Source: Pirellulaceae bacterium (lineage in GTDB: Bacteria; Planctomycetota; Planctomycetia; Pirellulales; Pirellulaceae). From it: a DNA stretch of 7,669 nucleotides. The stretch's first letter is position 1. Every line of letters begins with the position of its first letter. Made by a program: the position numbers and the translations under genes. A model generated the notes under the pieces. That model ran no database searches. It was given only the letters and a program-made list of their open reading frames with translations, and was not told the DNA's origin. Shown piece after piece: positions 1 to 6,311 of the stretch. The stretch spans positions 1 through 7,669 of the forward strand of contig JASLRF010000643.1 of NCBI GenBank assembly GCA_030744095.1, in the 5' to 3' direction.

Positions 1-1410
1 TTTCAGCCTTACGTCGCTGGAGACCAAGCTTCCAACCCACAACAAGTTCGCCAGGAGCTGGAATCGCTGCGGGACGTGTATCGTCAGCGACTTCACGAGC
101 TTGATGACCAAATGCAACGATTTGGGTTCGAGCCCGCAGCCCACCAGTCTGACTACACAGACGTCAGTCATTCGACAGAACTGTTCCCAACACACGGACG
201 CACAGTTACTGCCTCGAAGAAGAGCTACCTGTCGGACGGTTTCTTCGCCGACGGACTCCAAGTGACGCTCGGTGGTGGTGGAAGCATGAAGATTTATGGA
301 TACGCGCGCGGCGACTTGATTTACGCCGACAGCCAGTTGAGTAATACGGTCATTCCTTTCTTCGCGGTTTCAGAAGATCCGACCAACACCGTCGGGCCGA
401 ATTCCGTTCCCGTGCCCAACAACGACGAGCAGTTCAATGTCAACGTCCGTCTGACCCGGCTTGGTCTCGATTTCTCAGATATGCGGTCGGCGTGCCTCAA
501 CGATGCCGACTTGAGTGCCAAGATTGAAATCGATTTCGAGACGTTGATCGCCATCGCCAGCGAATCGCGAGCGGTCCCTCGCATTCGCCATGCTTATGGG
601 CAGATGCGATGGGACGAGTTTTCCATCCTATTTGGACAAACGCATGACGTAATCAGTCCACTGAATCCAACGATTAACGACGACACGTTGATGTGGCAGG
701 CCGGGAACCTCGGCGACAGGCGTCCAATGGTTCGATTGAAGTGGGATCGCGATCTGGGTGCTGGCCAGCGGTGGGTTGTCGCCGGAGCGATTTCTTCTGG
801 TGGTGCCATCGACAGAGATGATTTCGACGGAAATGGAATCAAAGACGGAGAAGACTCAGGGATTCCCGCAGTGCAGGGACGTGTCGGACGTGACTGCCGC
901 AGTTGGGTCGCCGGAAGAACGGTTGGGCTTGGCGCCTGGGGCCTTGTCAGCTTCGAAACCATTGATGTACCGATCATGGGCAACGATGATTTTACGGGCT
1001 GGGGCATCGGAATTGACTGGAGTGTTCCTCTGCTGCGCGCGGTGACATGGCGTGGCGAGGCGTGGCATGGCCAGAACTTGAATGATTGGCGTGGTGGTTC
1101 GGGACAAGGTGTCAACACAACGACGGGCCGCGAAATTGAGTCGAGCGGTGGTTGGACCGAACTCCAAATCGCCCCGAGTGAGTTTTACATGCTGGCGCTC
1201 GGGATGACGGGCGACAATCCGGTGGACAGCGATCTGATCGGGAATGCAACGACCCGAACGCTCAACTGGACTTGGTACGTGGGCAATCGGCTAAACCTGG
1301 GGGGTGGATTGTCTCTTCACGTCAACGCCGAGTTTTGGAATACCGAATACCTGACGCTCAGCGGCGGCGACGCCATGCGGTTGAAGACGGTCCTGATTCA
1401 GCGGTTCTGA
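1..1410 (+). CDS. DcaP-like outer-membrane porin, 5'-truncated by the window edge
   Basis: The frame is open from the first base and ends at TGA 1408-1410, giving 469 visible residues; the true start and signal peptide lie off the left edge. A GTG at 76 could be taken as a start, but the same frame upstream reads as the beginning of a coiled coil (QQVRQELESLRDVYRQRLHE), so it is internal. Visible order: coiled coil about residues 12-40, polar linker to about 90, then from residue 96 (MKIYGYARGDL) a run of alternating hydrophobic and polar strands with many Gly and aromatic residues. The protein ends in Arg-Phe; a C-terminal Phe is the usual barrel-assembly signal. An N-terminal coiled coil followed by a barrel is the plan of the DcaP family of trimeric porins, known in Acinetobacter to take up dicarboxylates and other anions. 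The substrate here is unknown. Residues 274-285 form an acidic loop of calcium-binding type. The gene converges on the sulfatase at 1467 with 56 bp between stops and no clear terminator hairpin. Porin-type barrel is a firm call; the family name is from recalled similarity. Confidence 0.8.
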   Translation, partial: FQPYVAGDQASNPQQVRQELESLRDVYRQRLHELDDQMQRFGFEPAAHQSDYTDVSHSTELFPTHGRTVTASKKSYLSDGFFADGLQVTLGGGGSMKIYGYARGDLIYADSQLSNTVIPFFAVSEDPTNTVGPNSVPVPNNDEQFNVNVRLTRLGLDFSDMRSACLNDADLSAKIEIDFETLIAIASESRAVPRIRHAYGQMRWDEFSILFGQTHDVISPLNPTINDDTLMWQAGNLGDRRPMVRLKWDRDLGAGQRWVVAGAISSGGAIDRDDFDGNGIKDGEDSGIPAVQGRVGRDCRSWVAGRTVGLGAWGLVSFETIDVPIMGNDDFTGWGIGIDWSVPLLRAVTWRGEAWHGQNLNDWRGGSGQGVNTTTGREIESSGGWTELQIAPSEFYMLALGMTGDNPVDSDLIGNATTRTLNWTWYVGNRLNLGGGLSLHVNAEFWNTEYLTLSGGDAMRLKTVLIQRF

Positions 1411-1466
1411 AGGGCCTGCCCAGCGTCCGAGCAGCTCAGAGCATTCGGCTGCATCTTTGCGATTAA

Positions 1467-2990
1467 TCACCCTTCTTTTGTCTTATTCTTGCCTTTTGTC
1501 TTGTTCTTTGTGCGCCTCTTTTTGCCAGGCTGTTTGTCCACCACGATCTTCATGTCGTTGGCCTGGGAATTTCCTGGCGTACTGCGGCCACGCGCAATTT
1601 GCTCATCCAACAAGGCACGCAGCGCTTTCACCTTATTCGGTTGCTTCAGAGCCAAGTTCGTTTTCTCGCCGAGGTCCAACGTCATGTCGTTCAACTGGAC
1701 CATAGGCAATCCCTCAAGTTTGAACTTCTCCCACGCGGCTGCGGTGGGCCTTGGGGCCGTCCAACCACCTGAAGCGGGGCAACACGACAGCTTCCAGTTG
1801 TCGCGCCTGATCGCAAAGTAACCGGAGATCGAGTGGTGAATCACGTCGCGGCGATCGTGATTGGTCTGGCCTCGCAACGCTGGCAAAAAACTGTAGCTGT
1901 CTTCGGCCACATTGTCGGCAAGTTCCACGTCCAGAATGGCGGCAACGGTTCTTGTGACGTCGGTCAGGCACACGAGTTTTTCGCAACGAGATCCGGGCTC
2001 AACGACACCCGGCCAAGATACGAAGAACGGAACGCGATGACCGCCGTCCCAAATGTCCGCCTTCGAACCACGAAGATCGCCGCTGGGGTAGTGCCCTTTC
2101 GCCTGAAGCTGGACCAGTTTTGACGTGGGCGCAGACGTACCGTTGTCCGAGCTGCAGATGATCAGCGTATTCTCCAGCACGCCATTGTTGCGTAACGCCT
2201 GCACGACCTTGCCGAAGCTGTCGTCCGTCTGCATCACAAAATCCGCGTGCTTATTCAAACCACTTTTCCCCTCCCACGCAGGGCTGGGAACCACCGGGCT
2301 ATGAGGCGAGCTCCACGGGACGTAAAGAAAAAACGGCTGATCGAATCGCTTCCGCCCGTTGATATATCGGACGGCAGCTTCGGTCAGCTTGGGCAACATC
2401 TCGATCGGTTCGAGATCTTGTGTTACCGTGTCGTTGTCAATCCAAGTCCGGATCTGCCTGGCGTGATGAAACCCATGGAATTCATCGAAACCGCCGCGAT
2501 CCAGCGGCCCGTGTGTGACAGTGCTTCCCACCCTTACTTTGCCCGAGACATGTTCGCCATCAAACAGCGTGCCTAGGTGCCACTTCCCAATCACGGCCGT
2601 GTGATAACCCTGCTGACGCAACAACTTCGCCAGGGTCAGACGCCCCGTGGCAATCAGCGACTCGCCTCCAGTCAATACGCCGGACTGTAATCGCGTCCGC
2701 CACGCGTAGCGTCCCGTCATTAGCCCGTAACGTGTGGGAGTACAGACCGACGATCCGCTGTGCGCATCGGCGAAGGTCATTCCGCTCGCCGCAATTGCAT
2801 CCAATTGGGGCGTCTTGATCTTTCCACGCGTCGGGTTGAGACATTGCAGTTCGCCGAACCCCATGTCGTCGGCAAGCATAACGACGATGTTGGGCCTTTC
2901 GCTAGCCCGCACGCCGTTGAAAGAGGTAAAGCCGCATACAGCAAGGCATCCTGTCAAGGCCGCGAAAGTGAATCGAGTGAATCTGATCAT
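1467..2990 (-). CDS. Secreted arylsulfatase A-like sulfatase (CTPTR type)
   Basis: This 507-aa sulfatase hydrolyses a sulfate ester, probably on a polysaccharide, outside the cytoplasm. The signal peptide covers residues 1-29 (MIRFTRFTF, hydrophobic core, likely cut after VRA). Alkaline-phosphatase-fold landmarks are complete: metal ligands D41 D42; the formylglycine motif CTPTR at 83-87 within SVCTPTRYGLMTGR; GKWHLG at 135-140; His230 in SSPHSP; the metal motif SDNG at 281-284; and Lys310 in a GSK..DGG.RVPF context. Cys83 must be oxidised to formylglycine by a maturase encoded elsewhere. Length is normal for the family. The open frame runs 52 codons further upstream, to 3146. I chose the ATG at 2990 because AAGGAA lies 6 nt before it, the signal peptide begins there, and the extension is Arg-rich and covers a repeat. 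The C-terminus (about 490-507) is an unusual Lys/Thr/Asn-rich tail. The sequence is closer to GALNS or arylsulfatase A types than to iduronate sulfatases, but the substrate cannot be read from it. Confidence 0.93.
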   Translation of the reverse strand: MIRFTRFTFAALTGCLAVCGFTSFNGVRASERPNIVVMLADDMGFGELQCLNPTRGKIKTPQLDAIAASGMTFADAHSGSSVCTPTRYGLMTGRYAWRTRLQSGVLTGGESLIATGRLTLAKLLRQQGYHTAVIGKWHLGTLFDGEHVSGKVRVGSTVTHGPLDRGGFDEFHGFHHARQIRTWIDNDTVTQDLEPIEMLPKLTEAAVRYINGRKRFDQPFFLYVPWSSPHSPVVPSPAWEGKSGLNKHADFVMQTDDSFGKVVQALRNNGVLENTLIICSSDNGTSAPTSKLVQLQAKGHYPSGDLRGSKADIWDGGHRVPFFVSWPGVVEPGSRCEKLVCLTDVTRTVAAILDVELADNVAEDSYSFLPALRGQTNHDRRDVIHHSISGYFAIRRDNWKLSCCPASGGWTAPRPTAAAWEKFKLEGLPMVQLNDMTLDLGEKTNLALKQPNKVKALRALLDEQIARGRSTPGNSQANDMKIVVDKQPGKKRRTKNKTKGKNKTKEG

Positions 2991-2996
2991 GCGGCG

Positions 2997-3002
2997 TTCC
3001 TT
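2997..3002 (-). promoter_or_regulatory. Ribosome binding site that fixes the sulfatase start
   Basis: On the minus strand AAGGAA at 3002-2997 follows an A-run and sits 6 nt before the ATG at 2990. It supports the shorter start over the in-frame ATG at 3146, which has no comparable site and would put 52 Arg-rich residues ahead of the signal peptide. Confidence 0.7.
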
Positions 3003-3095
3003 TTTTCTAGCTGCTACTTTAGTGCGTCTTAAACCCACGGAATACGGTCGTGCGACCCTAAAAGGCTCCGCCGATCCGGCGAGAGAAATCAGCCG

Positions 3096-3200
3096 GTGTT
3101 GTGGCACGGTCTCCCGACCGTGGCACGGTGGCAAATCACGACTCACCGATTGACCTTCCCGGAGGTGGGCCGGTCGGGAGACCGGCCCAAAACGTGTTGT
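3096..3200. repeat. Paired-palindrome intergenic element A with 7-bp flanking direct repeats
   Basis: CGGTCTCCCGACCG (3107-3120) and its exact reverse complement CGGTCGGGAGACCG (3171-3184) form a 14-bp inverted repeat with a 50-nt spacer. Each arm is also a hairpin. 3101-3126 has an 11-bp stem with one mismatch and loop TCCC. 3167-3188 has a perfect 9-bp GC-rich stem (GGGCCGGTC/GACCGGCCC) with loop GGGA. GTGTTGT occurs at both ends (3096-3102 and 3194-3200), as a target-site duplication would. No T-run follows either hairpin on either strand, so neither is a standard intrinsic terminator. The element lies 5' of the sulfatase that starts at 2990. I recall near-identical motifs scattered in planctomycete genomes, which I cannot check here. 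Confidence 0.75.
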
Positions 3201-3329
3201 TTCATGTAAACGCTCCGCATTGCGGGGCAGGCCAAAGCCGCGGCCTATATCCGTGGTCGACTACTTGCGGCCCTGCCGCGTTAGGGACTTAATATCAATG
3301 GTCAACGGTCGCAATCCCTGTCCGCACTT
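3201..3329. other. Remainder of the gap between the two sulfatases: GC-rich short palindromes, no gene
   Basis: No coding frame here looks real. AGGCC...GGCCT encloses GCCGCGGC at about 3230-3246, and GCGGC-CCT-GCCGC lies near 3269-3281. CAGG (in GGGGCAGG, about 3224-3231) and CCTG can pair across this stretch, so it may be a decayed palindromic element like the others. The rest, up to the second sulfatase stop at 3330, shows no promoter or terminator that I can support. Confidence 0.4.
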
Positions 3330-4802
3330 TCATCGTTTCTGTGACAAAGCCATTGCCTCGACTCGTGTAAGGTGTGCTCGCATGGTCTCGATAGTCGCCG
3401 AGTGCTCTTCCGCCTCAACGAGATTCGTTTGCTCAGTCGGGTCGTTTTTCAAATCGTAGAGTTCCTCGCCACCAGGCCAGCGTGTGTAACGCCAGCGGCC
3501 GGTACGAATCGCCTTGCCGAGTTTGTCGCCACGTGTGACGACAGTGTAGACGACTTCTTTCCCTTCTGCAGTTGCATCACGGAGCATTGGAACAAGACTT
3601 CTTCCCTGCAGTTCGGCAGGTGCGGTTATTTCGCAAAGATCGGTGAGTGTTGGGTAGAGGTCGATTAGCTCGACCAGCCCTTCGGTAAGCGACCCCGCCT
3701 TTGTTTGCCCTGGCACTCGGATCACCAAAGGCACGCGATCACAAGTTTCGAACAGCATGACCTTGCCCCACATGAACTTTTCGCCCAGCAAGTAGCCGTG
3801 GTCGGAGGTAAGCACCACGATGGTGTCATCCCAATGCCCCGTGTGTTTGAGGGTGTCAAACACCAAGCCGATCTGTGCGTCGATAAACGTGATACAGGCG
3901 TGATAAGCCTGCATGTATTCGCGCCGAAGCGCATCGTTCTCCACTCCGAATTCAAAACCGAAGCCCTCGTAGCGACGCGTCATCGCGATCTTCGGGGCCT
4001 GCCTCCAGAAATCTGGTGAAGCCTGTGTGAACTTCAGGTCCGCTCTCGGATACATGTCGAAATACTTGTCCGGCGCCAGGAACGGCACGTGTGGCTTTTG
4101 GATGCCACAGGCCATAAAAAATGGACTGTCGCCATAAGCCTTGTTTTCCAGCCACGACGTGATCTGCCGCACGTTCTTTCCGTCCTTATGCTGTTGGTCG
4201 CTCAAACCGGTTGGGCCGTAGCCCGGCTTCTGACCGCGAGTCTGTGTGGCAATCGTGGCGTATTTTTCACGCCACAATCGGCGTGCCTTTCCGGTGGCGA
4301 TTGATCCATGCTTGGCCTCAAACGCCTCACGAATAGGTGTTACCATCGGCATCTCGTCGTTTTCGAAACGCAGCACTTCGTTCCACGCGACTTCTCCATG
4401 GTCGAATTTTGTATTGTGAAAGACCTTGCCGACAGCAGCAGTCCAGTAGCCGGATTCCTTGAACCGCTGAGGCATCGAGACGGTCCCCGGACGTGCTACT
4501 CGAATGTCCGTCTTGTTGTCGAGAATGCCCGTCGACTGAGGATAGAGACCACTGAGAAACGACGCCCGCGAAGGTCCGCAGACGGGATACTGACAGTACG
4601 CCCGACGAAAGGTCATCCCACCCGCTGCAAGCTCATCAAATGCCGGTGTGTTGATGTGCGGATAGCCAGAGGTCGAAACGTGCGTGTTCAAATCGTCGCA
4701 GACGATCAGCAGCACATTGGGCTTGGTTTCCGCGGCGGCCGCTGGGACGGCGAGCACACAGGCCAAGGCAGAACTCAACAGAATTCGAGTTGGGAGGTTC
4801 AT
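3330..4802 (-). CDS. Secreted iduronate-2-sulfatase-like sulfatase (CGPSR type)
   Basis: This is a full-length 490-aa sulfatase with a clear signal peptide: MNLPTR, hydrophobic residues 7-20, then AAAA with a likely cut before Glu25. Catalytic and metal residues are visible: D36 D37 in CDDLNTH; the formylglycine motif CGPSR at 75-79 (Cys75 to be oxidised); GKVFH at 125-129 in place of the GKWH of other sulfatases; KPHVPF at 236-241; SDHG at 333-336; and FMWGK with Lys347. The CDDLN, GKVFH, KPHVPF and SDHG set is characteristic of the iduronate-2-sulfatase group, which in bacteria acts on various sulfated glycans and not necessarily iduronate. ELYDLKNDPTEQTNL (447-461) is the usual C-terminal subdomain motif. 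The start ATG at 4802 fits the signal peptide; the only SD-like sequence before it is a weak AGGTCA about 10 nt upstream. The gap to the next sulfatase downstream is 339 bp with a repeat in it, so co-transcription is uncertain. This enzyme and its neighbour belong to different subfamilies and are not a recent duplication. Confidence 0.93.
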   Translation of the reverse strand: MNLPTRILLSSALACVLAVPAAAAETKPNVLLIVCDDLNTHVSTSGYPHINTPAFDELAAGGMTFRRAYCQYPVCGPSRASFLSGLYPQSTGILDNKTDIRVARPGTVSMPQRFKESGYWTAAVGKVFHNTKFDHGEVAWNEVLRFENDEMPMVTPIREAFEAKHGSIATGKARRLWREKYATIATQTRGQKPGYGPTGLSDQQHKDGKNVRQITSWLENKAYGDSPFFMACGIQKPHVPFLAPDKYFDMYPRADLKFTQASPDFWRQAPKIAMTRRYEGFGFEFGVENDALRREYMQAYHACITFIDAQIGLVFDTLKHTGHWDDTIVVLTSDHGYLLGEKFMWGKVMLFETCDRVPLVIRVPGQTKAGSLTEGLVELIDLYPTLTDLCEITAPAELQGRSLVPMLRDATAEGKEVVYTVVTRGDKLGKAIRTGRWRYTRWPGGEELYDLKNDPTEQTNLVEAEEHSATIETMRAHLTRVEAMALSQKR

Positions 4803-4863
4803 CGTGTCTTGACCTGATCGGTTCTGTGAACGTTCCTCACGTCAGTCGGAATTGTCAGTGCGA

Positions 4864-4915
4864 TGGCCTTCCAAGGCCTTCGGTGACTTAGCCGGCCTCG
4901 GAAGGCCAAGCCTAC
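4864..4915. repeat. Inverted-repeat element B
   Basis: GGCCTTCCAAGGCC (4865-4878) and GGCCTCGGAAGGCC (4894-4907) are reverse complements with one mismatch, 15 nt apart, and one outer base pair (T4864, A4908) extends the stem. Each arm is nearly self-palindromic (GGCCT/AGGCC). On the minus strand the right arm is preceded by GTAG (4915-4912), then GCTT, then the hairpin. This matches the REP plan of a GTAG foot beside a small hairpin. The left arm has no GTAG. No flanking direct repeat was found. It lies about 60 bp upstream of the second sulfatase start, so it may sit in that gene's leader or promoter region. Confidence 0.65.
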
Positions 4916-4998
4916 AAAATCAATCGACGTGAGGTTTGCTTTGTCAAAGCTTGATCTCAGGGTGTTGGCATACAGTGGTGGGTAGTCGACAACCCAAT

Positions 4999-5089
4999 GT
5001 AGCGGGCACACTCCGTCTGCCGTCCGCCGGTCCCTGGTTCAAGACATGTGATTTTGAAAGGGCTGCTGCACACGGAGTGTGCCTGCTAC
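4999..5089. repeat. REPIN-like element C: two inverted REP-type palindromes with outer GTAG
   Basis: GTAGCGGGCACACTCCGT (4999-5016) and ACGGAGTGTGCCTGCTAC (5072-5089) are reverse complements at 17 of 18 positions; extending the arms to 4999-5020 and 5068-5089 gives 20 of 22. Each arm begins at its outer end with GTAG and holds a small hairpin. The right arm has GCACAC/GTGTGC (5068-5073, 5077-5082) with loop GGA; the left arm has a weaker GGCA/TGCC (5005-5008, 5018-5021). GTAG plus a hairpin is the signature of REP sequences moved by RAYT transposases, and an inverted pair is a REPIN. That pattern was described in gamma-proteobacteria; applying it here is inference. No RAYT gene is in the window. 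Confidence 0.7.
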
Positions 5090-5166
5090 TATCAAACAAG
5101 CTTGGCGGGCAGAAGTGACCAAAAACGATTCTAGTTCGTAGCGTAGACAAAGCCTAGCCTCGTGAC

Positions 5167-5252
5167 GCTAAAGACAATACCGTTCAATGAGGTGATGCCA
5201 GTCGAATGGTGACGGGGTCGGCCAACACCTTTGAACGGTATTGGGGCTAAAG
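5167..5252. repeat. MITE-like element D with 13-bp terminal inverted repeats and 7-bp direct repeats
   Basis: CAATACCGTTCAA (5175-5187) and TTGAACGGTATTG (5231-5243) are perfect reverse complements. After a 2-nt bulge the stem continues with AGGTG (5190-5194) pairing CACCT (5226-5230). GCTAAAG occurs directly outside on both sides (5167-5173 and 5246-5252), which fits a 7-bp target duplication around a 72-bp insert. The insert is far too small to code for anything. On the minus strand it lies about 70 bp downstream of the CsgG-like gene stop. It could form a long stem in that operon's 3' end, but only a weak TTGTCTTT run follows, so I do not call it a terminator. Confidence 0.65.
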
Positions 5253-5315
5253 GGCACCAGAAAGACAGGCATTCATGAAAGAGGCGCTCGAAGTGCGGCA
5301 GGTTCTCGGCAGGTC

Positions 5316-6308
5316 CTATTCTCTTCCCTTGGCGCGTTTCGACTTCTTCTTCGACGCGATCACGGGTAACAGGCGTTCTGCGATTCTTGCTGCGGACTCT
5401 TGCAAAGCTGACTTGGAAGCGATCTGTTCGGCCAAATCCACGGCGATCGACGTCTGACGATCGATGGCCAACACTTGTCCGGTTTTGCGGTCGAGTGCTT
5501 TCAACTCAAGCCGAGCTTTTACGGAGACGAGGTTTCCATGCCGTGAGGCGAACTGGCTGAATCCCTCACCAACCAGCAGAATGTCGGCGTCCTTTTTGTT
5601 GGCTGTCGAGTCAAGCACTTTGAAACCCAACTCGGTGCAGAATAACACGATCTCCGTTTCCGCGGCAGGATCGCTGGTAACTTGCCCGACGTGTCGTTCG
5701 GAGATGTCGATCGCGACCGTCGGTCGTCCACCCCTGCCCAGCTTCTTCTTGAGCATCGCCAGACGGTCTACGTGTGTCACTGACTTGGCGACCAACTCCT
5801 CGGCGCGCTCGACAATCGTGCTGGCAACACTCTCAGCCAGTCCATCGACGAGGTCGCCAAGTTCATCGTCGAGATCGCCTTTGACTGACTTACCGACCAC
5901 TCGGCTCGTTTCCGCCCCCATAATCTTGGCGACAATGTATAGTTTTTCGCCGACAGACAACACGGAGCCCGTCACCAGAATCTTCGCTCCTGTCAACTGC
6001 CCCACTCGCACTGCTTGAGATTGATTCACGAGCCCAGACTTGCTCAATTCCTGTTCCTCGACCAGCCTATCGAGATCCGCTCGATCGACCAGGTACATGG
6101 CAGGATTGGCTACCAGACTTGCAAACAGCAGGTCCGTGACTTTGCCTCCCATCTCCTTCACTTCGTCACCCCGTTCCTGGAAGGGGAGGATCGCGACGGG
6201 ATAGACGGCTTCCTTTTTTGCATCCCCTTCATCGTCCGCGCGCAATGGCAAACCACACAGCAATACGGCAAACAAGATGGTCCATCGGAAACACATTTGG
6301 AAACTCAT
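5316..6308 (-). CDS. Exported CsgG-like envelope protein with a probable second CsgG-like domain
   Basis: The 330-aa product has an N-terminal export signal (hydrophobic 9-20, likely cut after Ala24 in PLRADD). Cys18 is in the core, but VLLC is not a good lipobox, so lipoprotein status is doubtful. Domain 1 (about 34-175) has the CsgG/LpoB-type pattern: VAILPFQERG (38-47), a helix with LLFASL, YLVDRADLDRLVEEQELS (72-89), VGQLTGAKILVTGSV (102-116), and a strand pair through 140. Domain 2 (about 196-318) appears to repeat the fold: PTVAIDIS, ELGFKVLDS, then ADILLVGEGFSQ followed by VSVKARLELKALDRKTGQVL, which parallels AKILVTG and LYIVAKIMGAETSRVVG of domain 1. The tail 319-330 is Lys-rich. CsgG forms the curli secretion channel and relatives such as LpoB and FlgT act in peptidoglycan synthesis and flagellar base assembly; the transmembrane hairpins of CsgG are not evident, so a periplasmic adaptor role is more likely than a pore. 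GGAGAG lies 6 nt before the ATG, inside the last two codons of the upstream gene, so translation is probably coupled. Confidence 0.82.
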   Translation of the reverse strand: MSFQMCFRWTILFAVLLCGLPLRADDEGDAKKEAVYPVAILPFQERGDEVKEMGGKVTDLLFASLVANPAMYLVDRADLDRLVEEQELSKSGLVNQSQAVRVGQLTGAKILVTGSVLSVGEKLYIVAKIMGAETSRVVGKSVKGDLDDELGDLVDGLAESVASTIVERAEELVAKSVTHVDRLAMLKKKLGRGGRPTVAIDISERHVGQVTSDPAAETEIVLFCTELGFKVLDSTANKKDADILLVGEGFSQFASRHGNLVSVKARLELKALDRKTGQVLAIDRQTSIAVDLAEQIASKSALQESAARIAERLLPVIASKKKSKRAKGRE

Positions 6309-6311
6309 GAT

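Noticed and set aside
594..1118. 174-codon minus-strand open frame inside the porin gene
   Set aside because: It is a shadow of the porin; the translation is Pro/Ser-rich and has no domain pattern.
1411..1466. Bidirectional terminator between the porin and the first sulfatase
   Set aside because: Only a 5-bp GCAGC/GCTGC stem with a 12-nt loop is visible and there is no T-run.
2991..3146. N-terminal 52-codon extension of the first sulfatase to an ATG at 3146
   Set aside because: It is Arg-rich, runs through a repeat element, has no good SD and would precede a normal signal peptide. The ATG at 2990 has AAGGAA at the right distance.
3167..3188. Strong 9-bp GC hairpin as an intrinsic terminator
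   Set aside because: No T-run follows on either strand; it is better explained as half of the inverted-repeat element.
4308..4817. 169-codon plus-strand open frame opposite the second sulfatase
   Set aside because: The opposite strand carries every sulfatase motif, and this frame has none.
4799..5150. Several 60-70-codon frames in the gap upstream of the second sulfatase
   Set aside because: They are translations of the inverted repeats; no SD and no protein-like composition.
5296..5314. CGGCAGGT twice with an 11-bp period beside the CsgG-like stop
   Set aside because: Only two copies and partly coding; too little to call a repeat array or operator.
5464..6018. 184-codon plus-strand open frame opposite the CsgG-like gene
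   Set aside because: It is very Ser/Thr/Arg-rich, as expected of an antisense shadow; the minus-strand frame has the signal peptide, SD and fold pattern.
6238..6308. Lipoprotein signal in the CsgG-like protein (Cys18)
   Set aside because: VLLC lacks the small residue before Cys that a lipobox needs, and a good signal peptidase I site follows at Ala24.
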